DNA from: Martelella alba
GTDB taxonomy: Bacteria; Pseudomonadota; Gammaproteobacteria; Enterobacterales; Enterobacteriaceae
DNA length: 64,000 nt
Assembly (NCBI RefSeq): GCF_005217455.1
Contig: NZ_SZPQ01000003.1
Coordinates: forward strand, 186,001 to 250,000
Direction: 5' to 3'
The translations under genes and the position numbers were made by a program. How positions within the stretch are numbered: the first letter of the stretch is position 1; the number at the start of each line of letters is the position of its first letter. Below, in pieces: positions 25,101 through 33,408 of this stretch. The notes beneath the pieces are model-generated. The model searched no databases. It saw nothing but the letters and a program-made list of their open reading frames with translations, and was not told the DNA's origin.

Positions 25101-26090
25101 AATGTCGCCGATAATCAGCGTGTTCGTGTGATGACGGGCTATTACCATAAAATGATCAATGACGATGATCGCCGTTTAACGGTGGGTTTGAACGGGATGT
25201 GGTGGCATTACCAAAAAGATCTGAGCGGCTACGCTCTCGGCCAGGGAGGGTATTACAGTCCGCAACGCTATGTATCGCTCGCCGTGCCGATCAATTACCG
25301 CCAACGACGGGATAACTGGTCGTGGCAACTGGGCGGCACGCTGGGCTGGTCGGCGGCGAGAACCGACGATCATCCCCGCTATCCGTTGCCTGATCTGATT
25401 CCGCCCGGTACAAGCGATCGCAATGCCATTGAGGCCGGTGGTTCCAGCACCGGGGTCGGCTATACCCTACAGGCTCTCATAGAGCGGCGGCTCTCGGCGC
25501 ACTGGTTCCTGGGCGCCGGCGTCGATATTCAGCAAGCCAAAGACTACACCCCCAGTCACGGTCTGATCTATGTGCGTTATTCCCTCGCAGGATGGCTTGG
25601 CGATCTTGATTCGCCGCCGCAACCGCTGACGCGGCGCCGCCGCCTTGTCCTGGGCGTGACAGGACTTGTGCCGGCGTTAATCATAAAGGCCGTCGTTTTG
25701 CACGGCGAAGCGGCTTTTATTGCCGCGGATTCGCCGCACGGAATCCCGAATCATCAGCGTGCCGTTCAGCAGCAGGTTGCCTATCGGGCTTTCGGGCAAT
25801 CGCAACCGTTGCTGCAATATCCGCACCGCCTCCATCCCCAGTTCATCGCGGGGAACATGCACCGCGGTAAGTGGAATATCGTGAATCTCGGCCAGATTAA
25901 ACCCGTCCATACTCATGACCGACACATCCTAGCGATGCCAGTTTCGGGTTGTTTCACGACAATCTCAGCCAAAGCGGGTTTGACTTGGGCAATGAACTGG
26001 ACAATTATCACTCGCCTTACCGTCGCTATCGCGCCGAGGCCGGCGATCTGGATTATTATCTCTTTCCCGCCGATCGCGTGGCGGAGGTGA
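22179..26090 (+). CDS. bcsC: BcsC, TPR-barrel cellulose export protein with aberrant read-through C-terminus
   Basis: BcsC carries cellulose across the periplasm and outer membrane: a long tetratricopeptide scaffold followed by a 16-strand barrel. Residues 1-24 form a signal peptide, residues to about 780 are TPR repeats, and the barrel follows (DDWLKRGIRRDAAELARQQD onward, then DLSGYALGQGGYYSPQRYVS and DIQQAKDYTPSH). The start is a TTG overlapping the bcsB stop. Similarity to E. coli BcsC (1157 residues) holds until PPQPL at residue 1150 (25626-25628). There the normal last residues and stop are gone. The frame continues for 153 unrelated residues (TRRRRLVLG...) antisense to a lacI remnant and into a GH31 fragment. 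The final barrel strand and its terminal aromatic residue are therefore altered, which may harm outer-membrane insertion. Confidence 0.9.
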   Translation: MNGADRYPIRLALLAVFLLAPVAAADEAPQQWLLTQVRVGEADHNDVLVRQSLYRLELIAPENPEVVAAALRLALRQGNLQEARRRLARLRQLAPDSPLTRRAQNSLALTEPAGRQQLQQARLLAAAGRLAEAKNRYDALFQGDLPTLDMAVEYWRLVSRLPGRQDEALRRLLQWDARYPGNAELRLLAAKLLLAEHRNAEGYQLLGALAGDPAGRGAAAELWLNDIRDRPVSAASLAELQRFIDRFEDGPPVADAKRELARRRALLADPRYQARLRGMAMVARGEGRRAIAPLQVARMQSPNDADVLGALGLAYARAGRRQGAIALFEQAQRVDRNGFRGNKWRSLIAANRYWLQIDQGDRALKARDYGSARRHYALARTLDDSDGQSWVGLGQVAQAQGDNVQARDAFQRALRIEPDNGGALRGLADIYRRQSPARELAFLEGLGPAQRALMHDEMIAARVELLSRQGRRYADLKQWPQAEETYRRALDLSPGQAWLVYSLAQALRNDGRLAQADALFPPLFIKSPIDTDAVYAYGLYLSSTGRPRQALLALHRVPVTGWSQGMRELANHLQAQIRRDDAVRLRGDGHETAAVALLSRPPVLAGNQVLLADWAMARADYVTALADYRYAARLDPAERDGQLGEIDALLALGRTDEARHRLAAVTAALSGADSLSTRRRIAGQWRDAGEPAKGLALLRELRPEALRQGVSMDAALTFRDSERLERQQGKPRDAWQDAARAMTASGITAAPPADYGDFTFLTRTQASDDWLKRGIRRDAAELARQQDGVVTLDQDNSTSNGSGGTSDYTARTTQLQADMPFGAGRAFLRADRVQVSAGTFAASNGVYHEVFGACADVGCRADTRQNAAGTSLAAGWGDSRWQGDVGSTPLGFAVEDWVGGLSYSDDWRHIGWTLTASRRPLSNSLLAFGGARDPVTGITWGGVRASGVNAALSYDRGGADGVWSNVGAQRLTGRNVADNQRVRVMTGYYHKMINDDDRRLTVGLNGMWWHYQKDLSGYALGQGGYYSPQRYVSLAVPINYRQRRDNWSWQLGGTLGWSAARTDDHPRYPLPDLIPPGTSDRNAIEAGGSSTGVGYTLQALIERRLSAHWFLGAGVDIQQAKDYTPSHGLIYVRYSLAGWLGDLDSPPQPLTRRRRLVLGVTGLVPALIIKAVVLHGEAAFIAADSPHGIPNHQRAVQQQVAYRAFGQSQPLLQYPHRLHPQFIAGNMHRGKWNIVNLGQIKPVHTHDRHILAMPVSGCFTTISAKAGLTWAMNWTIITRLTVAIAPRPAIWIIISFPPIAWRR
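25677..25928 (-). pseudogene. 3' remnant of a LacI-family regulator
   Basis: About 83 codons on the minus strand encode the C-terminal end of a LacI/GalR-type regulator. They start in the DVSVMSMDGFN strand (equivalent to DISVVGFDD of the family), followed by PLTAVHVPRDELGMEAVRIL and LLNGTLMIRDSV. The helix-turn-helix and most of the ligand-binding domain are missing. A TAG (25929-25931) directly precedes the homology, and from there the DNA becomes the 5'-truncated GH31 gene on the other strand. The remnant cannot act as a repressor. Its 3' end converges on the broken end of bcsC. Confidence 0.8.
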
Positions 26091-27712
26091 CCAAAAGCTA
26101 TGTGCGCCTGACGGGAAAAACCCTGTTCGGCCCGAAATGGAGCCTGGGGTACAGCGGCTCAACCATGCATTACACCGATGCGCCGGACGCCCAGCGGCAA
26201 CTGATGCAATTTATCGCCTTGTGTCGGGAACACGCCATTCCTTGCGATTCTTTTCAGCTTTCCTCCGGCTATACCTCAATTAACGACAAGCGTTATGTTT
26301 TTAACTGGAATCGGGACAAATTTCCCCAACCGCAGGCGATGACGCGGGCGTTCCATGAGGCCGGGCTGAAACTGGCCGCCAATATCAAGCCTTGCCTGCT
26401 ACAGGATCATCCGCGTTTTGCCGAAGCGGCGTCCCGCGCGCTGTTTATTCGTGACTCGCAGGACGCGGAGCCGGCGCGCTCGGTATTCTGGGATGACGAA
26501 GGCGCCCATCTGGATTTTACCAACCCGGAAACCGTTGCCTGGTGGCAGGAAAACGTTACCGGGCAACTGTTGGCAATGGGCATAGACGCGACATGGAACG
26601 ACAACAATGAATATGAACTGTGGGACGGGGAAGCGCGTTGCTGCGGTTTCGGTCGGGAAATCGCCGTCAAGCACATCCGGCCGGTCATGGCGCTCCTGAT
26701 GATGCGGGCATCCTGGGAGGCGCAATCGCGCTTCGCCCCGGATAAACGTCCCTACTTGATTTCGCGTTCCGGTTGTCCGGGAATGCAACGTTATGTCCAG
26801 ACCTGGAGCGGTGATAATCGTACCAGTTGGCGGACACTGCGTTACAACATCCGCATGGGGCTGGGCATGAGTCTGTCCGGCCTGTATAACGTCGGCCATG
26901 ACGTCGGCGGTTTCGCCGGCGATAAACCGGATGAGGAGCTTTTTGTCCGTTGGGTGCAAAACGGCGTCATGCATCCACGGTTTACTATCCATTCCTGGAA
27001 CGACGATGACACGGTGAATGAACCCTGGATGTACCCGGCGGTTACGCCCGTCATTCGCGACGCGATCCGCCTGCGTTATCGTCTGATGCCCTATTTATAC
27101 ACGCTGTTCTGGCGGGCCTGCGACGAAGACGAGCCCATGCTGCGCCCGACCTTTCTTGATCATGAACAGGATGCGCGCACCTTTGAGGACACCGACGATT
27201 TTATGCTCGGCGGGGATCTGTTGGTGGCAAGCGTCGTGGAACCCGGCATGCGCCGGCGGCGGGTGTATCTTCCGGACAATTCCACTGGCTGGTATGACTG
27301 GTACAGCGGGCAATGGTATGCCGGCGGCCGGGAAATCGAACTGGATGCTCCTCTGGAGCGCCTGCCTTTGCTGGTGCGCGCCGGCGCGGCCATCCCTCTC
27401 GGCGAAAGCGATCAGTGCCAGGACAGCGCTCGGGACGATCGGCGGCACCTGGCGCTTTTCCCCTACCTGGGCGCGGGCCGCGGAACGGGTATGCTGTATG
27501 AGGATGATGGCGAAAGCCAGGGGTGGCGGGACGGCCATGCGCTCTGGCTGACGTGGGAAATGATTTGCGATGCCAGTCGGGTTACGCTGCTTATTCGCCA
27601 GCGTGGCGATTATCGCCCGGCCTGGCGCGAATTGACCGTTTCGTTGCCCGCAGGCGATCGGCGCGAGATCCATATTAACGGCGCCAGGACCGCCATCTAT
27701 CCGTTGGCATGA
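25937..27712 (+). pseudogene. 5'-truncated glycoside hydrolase family 31 gene (alpha-glycosidase type)
   Basis: About 590 codons encode the TIM barrel and C-terminal beta domains of a GH31 enzyme. Homology appears to begin at ASFGLFHDNLSQSGFDLG (about 25937), which in complete enzymes (roughly 750-800 residues) follows an N-terminal beta-sandwich of some 150-200 residues, missing here. Both catalytic acids seem kept: WNDNNE (nucleophile region) and WSGDNRTSW (acid/base region). The C-terminal part with LLVRAGAAIPLG ends normally. There is no natural start; the first candidate is a TTG at 25949 without a ribosome site. It lies head to head with the lacI remnant, so both probably come from a divergent regulator-enzyme pair that lost its centre. 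Its former sugar substrate is unknown. Confidence 0.82.
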
Positions 27713-27793
27713 TCAAAGGCGCCGTCGGGCGGCGTTTCGGCCTGGCCGGACGCCGCTGCGCGTCGGTTACGTCCGATTTTCGCCAAGACTGGC

Positions 27794-27822
27794 TTAACAC
27801 CTCCGGCGGAGTACGCTACTAT
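27794..27822 (+). promoter_or_regulatory. Sigma-70-like promoter of the tRNA gene
   Basis: TTAACA (27794-27799) and TACTAT (27817-27822) are separated by 17 bp, close to TTGACA and TATAAT. Transcription would start a few bases before the tRNA at 27832. The spacing and position make this a credible promoter. Confidence 0.55.
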
Positions 27823-27831
27823 GACCAGCAT

Positions 27832-27904
27832 CGGGATGTAGCCAAGTTGGTTAAGGCAATGGATTCTGATTCCATGACCGGGGGTTCAAGCCCTCCCATC
27901 CCGT
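27832..27904 (+). tRNA. tRNA-Gln (anticodon CUG), atypical acceptor end
   Basis: A full cloverleaf can be drawn. The acceptor stem is CGGGATG/CATCCCG with seven pairs. The D-arm is GCC/GGC. The anticodon stem is ATGGA/TCCAT with loop TTCTGAT (anticodon CTG, reading CAG). The variable loop has four bases. The T-arm is GGGGG/CCTCC with loop TTCAAGC. It has a promoter just upstream and a run of six Ts just after (27911-27916). Unusual for tRNA-Gln: the first pair is C-G rather than U-A, the discriminator is T rather than G, and no CCA is encoded. Glutaminyl identity depends on those positions, so charging may be poor. It could be a phage-derived or decaying copy. Confidence 0.72.
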
Positions 27905-27925
27905 CACCCCTTTTTTGTCCGCCGC

Positions 27926-28639
27926 TCAGGTGCGCGCGTTTTCATCCTGGAGTTCGGCCATCGGGGCTTCCTGCGGTTGCGGAACCAGATGATTGAGTAT
28001 TTGCCGCTGCACATTGAACAAATGATGGCGCATGGCCTTTTCGGCCGCATCCGGATTGCGTTGCGCGATGGCGCGGGCGATCTCGCCGTGTTCATGATTA
28101 CGGGTAGTCAGGCGATCCGGGGAAAGCGGTTCATCGTTTTTCTGGATGCGCAGGCGCACATCGGAGCCGATTTGCCGTAGCAGACCGTAAAGCTCCGCCG
28201 CCAACCGGTTGCTGGACGCCGCGGCGATTTGCTTGTGAAAAGCCAGATCCACTTTGCCGTTGTCATGGCTGCCGGCCATGGCCGCCGTGCGCAGGATGCG
28301 ATCAATATCCTGCTGCGAGGCGCGCACCGCGGCCAGGCGGACCAGCATCGGTTCAATCAGCAGGCGAAGCTCGATGACTTCCAGCGGATTGGTGATTTGC
28401 GCCAGATTCTTCTGGCTGGCTTTAAGGGACGTTTTGGCGCGGCCGGTGGCGGCCGCCGACAGCAGACCCGCCCCCCGCAACTGCTCCAGCGCCTTGCGCA
28501 GGGCATAGCGCTTGACGCCCAATTCCTCCACCAGCGCCCGCTCGGAAGGCAGTGTTTCGCCCGCCGCCAGCCGCGGAGAGAGCAGCGCCACAATATGGTC
28601 AATCAGGTCTTTCGAACTTTCATAATGTTTTGCAGGCAT
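27926..28639 (-). CDS. GntR-family (FadR/FCD subfamily) transcriptional regulator
   Basis: This protein of about 237 residues has an N-terminal winged helix (LPSERALVEELGVKRYALRK with ALEQLRGAGLLSAA) and a C-terminal all-helical FCD ligand-binding domain. The FCD metal ligands are likely in DLAFHKQIA and in the His-rich RNHEHGE and MRHHLFNVQR stretches. FCD regulators usually respond to carboxylic-acid metabolites. I took the ATG at 28639; a TTG seven codons upstream is the alternative. No strong ribosome site is visible. It lies 40 bp after the last gene of the cupin/ABC/GMC operon on the same strand. It is therefore the likely regulator of that operon, with TATGGTT elements upstream of the cupin gene as candidate sites. 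Confidence 0.88.
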   Translation of the reverse strand: MPAKHYESSKDLIDHIVALLSPRLAAGETLPSERALVEELGVKRYALRKALEQLRGAGLLSAAATGRAKTSLKASQKNLAQITNPLEVIELRLLIEPMLVRLAAVRASQQDIDRILRTAAMAGSHDNGKVDLAFHKQIAAASSNRLAAELYGLLRQIGSDVRLRIQKNDEPLSPDRLTTRNHEHGEIARAIAQRNPDAAEKAMRHHLFNVQRQILNHLVPQPQEAPMAELQDENART

Positions 28640-28679
28640 AGTTAAGGGTATTACCGTCAAAAGTCAATGGGAACATCCG

Positions 28680-29129
28680 CTAGCAGCATGAGCAACAGGA
28701 CACGTCCGGATTCACCAGCCGGGTGGGGTGCCAGCCATCGCGTCCAAACCCCAGCGACGCTATCAACTGCGCGGCCGCGTCTTGCGCCGGCAGGGAGTCC
28801 TGTCCCGACGCGCCGTCTTCCAGCGGTACCAGGGTCAGCGGTATGCCTTGGCGCGTCAGCGCCGGCACGTCCAGGTCGGGATGAAGCCGGCCCAGCACGC
28901 AAACCGCCCGCAACATAGGCAACCGGCCCAGCATGTCGGCGTCAAGGTAATCCCGCTCGGTGAGCAGCACCGCCGCCTTGTCGCTGAGCGCGTCCGCCAG
29001 GCCCTCCCGGGACCGCGCCGCGCCGGAGTGCCGCCACGCGACCTGGAAAAAACATTGCAGGCGTTCCGTCGCGGCGTCCGTCAGCGGCGCGCAAAGCAGT
29101 ATCGGATGTTTAGGTAGACTAAAACGCAT
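28680..29129 (-). pseudogene. Remnant of a D-2-hydroxyacid dehydrogenase lacking the NAD-binding domain, Cys-rich tail
   Basis: This open frame of 149 codons starts at an ATG with GAGG upstream. Residues 1-105 resemble the N-terminal part of the catalytic domain of D-isomer-specific 2-hydroxyacid dehydrogenases (AVLLTERDYLDADMLGRLPM, ALTRQGIPLTLVP). Residues about 118-142 look like the C-terminal end of the same family (AAAQLIASLGFGRDGWHP, TRLVNPDV). The NAD-binding domain normally inserted between them, about 170 residues, is absent without a frame break. The last residues are SCCSCC. It may be an in-frame deletion derivative or a small protein of its own. It sits between the GMC oxidoreductase and GntR genes in a long operon, which suggests the ancestral enzyme belonged to that pathway. 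The family call is tentative. Confidence 0.55.
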
Positions 29130-29153
29130 TTTATACCTCAATGCAAGGTGGTT

Positions 29154-30800
29154 TCAGACCGCCGCCGCGACCGCGTGCGTCTGCCGGGCGGTCTGTAGGA
29201 TCAGGTCGGCGGCGCGCTCGGCTATCATGATAACCGGCGCGTTGATGTTTCCCGACGGAAGATCCGGCATAACCGAGGCATCCACCACCCGGAGCCGCTC
29301 AACGCCCATGACGCGTAACTGTTCATCCACCACCGCCCCGGTATCGCCGTCGGCGCCCATCCGGCACGTGCCCGCCGGGTGATGTACGGTAATGGCGGTC
29401 CGGCCAATGAATGCGTTCAGGGCATCATCGCTGTCGCAATGTGGTCCGGGGGCGGTTTCCTCGGCGATAAACGGCGCCAGGGCGGGCTGGCGGCCTACTT
29501 CCCGGATGCGCCGGATAGCGGCGCGCAGCGTTCGCCATTCACTGTCGGCGGCGAGAAAATTCTGGAAAATACGGGGTGCCTCGCGTGGATCGGCGGATGC
29601 CAGGGTGACGTCGCCGCGACTTTCCGGATGCAATAACACGGCACGGCAGGCGAACCCGTCGACGAAGCTTTTGCGAAAAGGCGCGAAATAGGGCCAGGCG
29701 CCCAGCGGCGCCGCGGTCAGCAACATTTGCAGGTCGGGTACCGATTGCCCGGCGCCGCTGTGCATAAAGCCCACCAAGCCGCCGGGAACGTCCGCGGCAA
29801 AGCCGGTGCCGGTCATCCAGGCCTGCAACAGGGACGGCGCGATGCGATCCAGGCGCATGGCCCGATGGAAGGGGCCGGCTTCCTTACGGCGGTACATTAC
29901 GATCACCGAGACATGATCCTGAAGGTTTTTGCCGACGCCGGCGAGCGCCACCCTGGGCGTGATGCCATGCCGCCGCATTTGCTCCGGACAACCGATCCCC
30001 GAAAGCATCAGTATTTGCGGCGTATTGATAACGCCGGCGCACAACAAAATCTCCGCTGCCGCCGTCGCTTTGCGGACCTGCCCGCGCTCGACATATTCGA
30101 CGCCCTCGGCGCGCGCGCCGTTTAGCACCAAGCGATTGACGTGCACTCCGACGCGGACGGTCAGGTTGGGGCGGTCCAGTACCGGATGAAGATAAGCGGT
30201 GGCCGCGCTGCAACGCCTGCCGTCGCGGATGCTCATTTGTAGCCGGCCGAACCCTTGACCGGCGCCGTCGTCATTATAATCGTCAAGCCAACGAAAGCCG
30301 GCGGTTCTGGCGGCGTCGGCATAGGCGTCCACCAATGGATCGCGATAGCGGCAGAACTGGACGCTCACCGGACCGGACCGGCCGCGCCGCGCCGCCGGCT
30401 GCTCCGTCCAGGTTTCCTGGCGGATGAAATAGGGCAGTACCTGCTCCCAGCGCCATAGCGGCAAATGGTAATCCCGCGCCCAGCGATCATAGTCGGCCGG
30501 GTGGCCGCGCACCCAGGCCATGGCGTTGGTGGATGACGACCCGCCCACCACTTTGCCGCGCGCGCATTCCACCCGCCGTCCCCCCACATTTTCCTGGGCC
30601 TCGCAAAAATACATCCAGTCATGCAGGCGTTTTTGTAAAATGCGTCCCCAACCCAAAGGGATCCGTAGCCAGGGATCGCGATCCCAGCCACCGGCTTCCA
30701 GCAGCAGCACCCGAACATCCGGGTCGGCGCTCAGGCGATTGGCTAGCGTACAACCCGCCGAACCGGCGCCGATAATAATGTAGTCGTAGTGATTATCCAT
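29154..30800 (-). CDS. GMC-family FAD oxidoreductase (choline/alcohol dehydrogenase-like)
   Basis: This 548-residue flavoenzyme would oxidise a primary alcohol to an aldehyde, like choline dehydrogenase and aromatic or polyethylene glycol alcohol dehydrogenases. The ADP-binding motif [17 protein letters not shown] is at residues 8-24. The first GMC signature [20 protein letters not shown] is at about residue 82 and the second signature [15 protein letters not shown] at about residue 255. The catalytic His lies in [13 protein letters not shown] near residue 473, with the usual C-terminal [16 protein letters not shown]. The start is an ATG 3 bp after the aldehyde dehydrogenase stop. Together the two enzymes probably convert an alcohol to an acid. 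No signal peptide is visible. The substrate is unknown. Confidence 0.92.
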   Translation of the reverse strand: MDNHYDYIIIGAGSAGCTLANRLSADPDVRVLLLEAGGWDRDPWLRIPLGWGRILQKRLHDWMYFCEAQENVGGRRVECARGKVVGGSSSTNAMAWVRGHPADYDRWARDYHLPLWRWEQVLPYFIRQETWTEQPAARRGRSGPVSVQFCRYRDPLVDAYADAARTAGFRWLDDYNDDGAGQGFGRLQMSIRDGRRCSAATAYLHPVLDRPNLTVRVGVHVNRLVLNGARAEGVEYVERGQVRKATAAAEILLCAGVINTPQILMLSGIGCPEQMRRHGITPRVALAGVGKNLQDHVSVIVMYRRKEAGPFHRAMRLDRIAPSLLQAWMTGTGFAADVPGGLVGFMHSGAGQSVPDLQMLLTAAPLGAWPYFAPFRKSFVDGFACRAVLLHPESRGDVTLASADPREAPRIFQNFLAADSEWRTLRAAIRRIREVGRQPALAPFIAEETAPGPHCDSDDALNAFIGRTAITVHHPAGTCRMGADGDTGAVVDEQLRVMGVERLRVVDASVMPDLPSGNINAPVIMIAERAADLILQTARQTHAVAAAV

Positions 30801-30803
30801 GGC

Positions 30804-32306
30804 TTATTTCCTGGCGACGCGGCGTAAATTGATGTGGATATTTTTCTCGGTGGTAAACGACAGCAACTCGCCCAGGCACTCCTCGCGGCCGATACCGGAT
30901 TGTTTGACGCCGCCGAACGGCGCGCCGATAAAATGCTTGCCGACGTCGTTGATCCACACAAAACCGGCATCCACCCGTTGCGCCGCCCGATGCGCCTTTT
31001 CCAGATCGTTACTCCAGATAGCGCAGGTCAGGCCGTAATCCAGTTCATTTACCTGACGCAGCATCGCGGCTTCGTCCTGCCAGGGGAGCACGGCCAATAC
31101 CGGTCCGAAGATTTCCTCCCGGGCGACGCGCATACTGGCATCGACATCGGCGAAAACCGTGGGTTCGATATAAAAACCGCCGGCGAGCCGCGGGTCGTCG
31201 GGCACGCCGCCGCCGCACACCAACCGGGCGCCTTGCCGTTTGGCCTCGGCGATATGTTCCAGAATGCGCCGATGCTGTCGCTCGTTAATGATGGCGCCCA
31301 TGGTGGTGGCCGGATCGGTGGGAATTCCGGGCACGAAAGCCTCCGTCAGCCGCCGGACATGGCGCAGCACATCCGGGTAGATGGCCTGATGGACAAATGC
31401 CCGGCTGGTAGAGCCGCAGGACTGGCCGCACCAGGTGAAATTCATGCCGTCCACGATCCCTTGGGCCACCAGGGCCGGGTCCGCATCGTCATAGGCGATC
31501 AGCGCATTCTTCCCGCCCAGCTCCAACAACACCGGCTTCAGACTGGCGGCCCCCGACGCCATGACGCCGCGGCCGGTGGGGATGCTGCCCACCAGGCCCA
31601 CCATGGCGATATCTTTGTGGCTGGTCAGCGCCTGGCCGATTTCGGCGCCGCCGGGCAAAACCGAAAACACCCCCGCGGGCAGTAGACCGCCAATGATTTC
31701 CGCCAGGCGCAGCGCCGATAAAGGCGCCTGCCGCGGGGGTTTGATAATCACCGCATTGCCCGCCGCCAACGGCGCGGCGCTTTTACCCGCGGCGAACAGC
31801 AACGGGTGATTAAACGCGACGATACGCGCCACCACCCCCAACGGTTGACGGACTGAAAAATTCACCGCATCCGGCCCCATGGGGATGGACGCGCCTTTCA
31901 GCTCGGTGACCAGACCGGCGAAAAACGAAAATAGCGCGGCGGCGGCCAGACCATCGCGCCCCATTTCCCGTACCGGGTTACCACAGTCGGCGGCGTCCAG
32001 CATCGCCAGTTCTTCAGCGTGCCGGCGCAGTACGTCGGCGATCCCCCGCAAGATGGCGGCGCGCTCCAGCGGCGGCGTATCCCGCCATTGCTGAAACCCG
32101 GCTTTCGCCGCGCCTATCGCCGGTTCGGCGTCGTCGGCGTCCGCCGTCGCCACCCGGGCCAACGGCGCGCCGGTACCGGGGTTAATCAGCGTTTCATAGC
32201 CGCCCGCCAGCGGCGCGTGCCAGCCGCCGCCATAAAACAGTTCCCGGTGTTCCGGCAATCGCCAGGGCTGCGTCTCCCCTGGCGCGTCAGGCTGATTGGC
32301 ATTCAT
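30804..32306 (-). CDS. NAD(P)-dependent aldehyde dehydrogenase
   Basis: This protein of 500 residues oxidises an aldehyde to the acid with NAD(P). The catalytic Glu is in LLELGGKNALIAY (about residue 254) and the catalytic Cys in WCGQSCGSTSR (about residue 290). Other family landmarks are IVAFNHPLLFAAGKSAAPLA, REEIFGPVLAVLPW and APFGGVKQSGIGREE. I chose the ATG at 32306 because GGGAG lies 8-9 bases upstream. A longer frame to 32366 runs into the preceding gene. It lies between the ABC binding protein gene and the GMC oxidoreductase gene, so it probably takes the aldehyde produced by the latter. Betaine-aldehyde-like or aromatic aldehyde substrates are possible. Confidence 0.92.
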   Translation of the reverse strand: MNANQPDAPGETQPWRLPEHRELFYGGGWHAPLAGGYETLINPGTGAPLARVATADADDAEPAIGAAKAGFQQWRDTPPLERAAILRGIADVLRRHAEELAMLDAADCGNPVREMGRDGLAAAALFSFFAGLVTELKGASIPMGPDAVNFSVRQPLGVVARIVAFNHPLLFAAGKSAAPLAAGNAVIIKPPRQAPLSALRLAEIIGGLLPAGVFSVLPGGAEIGQALTSHKDIAMVGLVGSIPTGRGVMASGAASLKPVLLELGGKNALIAYDDADPALVAQGIVDGMNFTWCGQSCGSTSRAFVHQAIYPDVLRHVRRLTEAFVPGIPTDPATTMGAIINERQHRRILEHIAEAKRQGARLVCGGGVPDDPRLAGGFYIEPTVFADVDASMRVAREEIFGPVLAVLPWQDEAAMLRQVNELDYGLTCAIWSNDLEKAHRAAQRVDAGFVWINDVGKHFIGAPFGGVKQSGIGREECLGELLSFTTEKNIHINLRRVARK

Positions 32307-32325
32307 CTGGGTTCTCCCATAGGGG

Positions 32326-33357
32326 TTAGCGTTTGACCGGATTGGCCGCCAGCAGATACGAGGCATCGAACGCCGACCGGTAATCGGCGTCTTTGGCGAG
32401 CACGCCCTGGGTCATCAGGATATCGGCGGTCTTTTGCCACTGGTCCGCGGTAATGATCCCCAGCCCCTGGCTCTTGGTGGCGGGGCTTAGCATGGTGTGC
32501 TGAATGTCCTGCGCCAGTTCCTGCGCGAGCACCTGTTCTTTACCGCGGTACTCGGGATTGTCTTTCACCAGCAGGGCGACGGCTTCCTTGGGATGATCGA
32601 GGGTATAGACGAATCCCTGCATATAGGCTTTCACGAAGCGTTTGACCAGATCGGGGTGTTCGGCGAGGGTTTTATCCGCGGCGAACACCCCGGAACCATA
32701 GGCGTCATAGCCGTAATCCGCGCCGTACAGAATGGACAACGTTCCGGGGCCGCCGGCCTTTGCTTCCAGTTCGGGCACTTCCGCGTCCACGTAGCCCGGC
32801 ACGCTGTCCACACGGCCCATCAGCAGAAAACTTTCATAGGGCGGTGAAACGGTACTTTGTTTGATATCATTCAGACTCATGCCGTTGGCGGCCAGGAATG
32901 CCTTGAGAAACACGAAGGTTGACCCGGAAGGATGTACGCCGATATTCAGGCCCTTGAGATCGGCGGGTTTGGTCAGGGGATGTTTTGCCTTGAGGCTTAT
33001 CATTGCCAGGGGCGTCTTTTGATTTACCGCAATCAAGGCTTTATCGTCCACGCCCTGGGCCCGGCTGGTGATAAGCGTCGGCAAATCGCCGAAACCGAAA
33101 TCGGCATTGCCGTTGGCGACCAGGCGCAGGGCATCCGTGGTGCCGGAACCTTTGCGGATGGCGGTGATATGGATACCGTTTTGTGTGAAAAATCCCTTGT
33201 CCCGCGCCACGAAAAAGGGCGCGTGATCGCCGCGCACCACCCAGTCGAGCTGGATGGCGACATCGTCCGCCGCCCGCGCTTCGCCAAAGGCGCCCAACAG
33301 CGTGACGGCCAAACCCGCACCGACGGCGAACCGCCTTGATGTGTCAAACAATGCCAT
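32326..33357 (-). CDS. NitT/TauT-type ABC transporter substrate-binding protein
   Basis: This 343-residue periplasmic receptor belongs to the NMT1/SsuA-like family that binds sulfonates, nitrate, pyrimidines or aromatic acids. The N-terminal signal (SRRFAVGAGLAVTLLGAFG ending ARA) has a twin-arginine look. The mature part has IQLDWVVRGDHAPFFVARDK and GLNIGVHPSGSTFVFLKAF. I chose the ATG at 33357 because GGAGG lies 5 bases upstream; two upstream in-frame starts are less well placed. The permease gene lies 51 bp upstream and the aldehyde dehydrogenase 19 bp downstream. The ligand probably corresponds to the substrate of the cupin, GMC and ALDH enzymes of the same operon. Confidence 0.9.
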   Translation of the reverse strand: MALFDTSRRFAVGAGLAVTLLGAFGEARAADDVAIQLDWVVRGDHAPFFVARDKGFFTQNGIHITAIRKGSGTTDALRLVANGNADFGFGDLPTLITSRAQGVDDKALIAVNQKTPLAMISLKAKHPLTKPADLKGLNIGVHPSGSTFVFLKAFLAANGMSLNDIKQSTVSPPYESFLLMGRVDSVPGYVDAEVPELEAKAGGPGTLSILYGADYGYDAYGSGVFAADKTLAEHPDLVKRFVKAYMQGFVYTLDHPKEAVALLVKDNPEYRGKEQVLAQELAQDIQHTMLSPATKSQGLGIITADQWQKTADILMTQGVLAKDADYRSAFDASYLLAANPVKR

Positions 33358-33408
33358 GTTGTCCTCCATTGCCTCGATAACGTCATGAAACAAGAGCGCC
33401 GCGATTTT

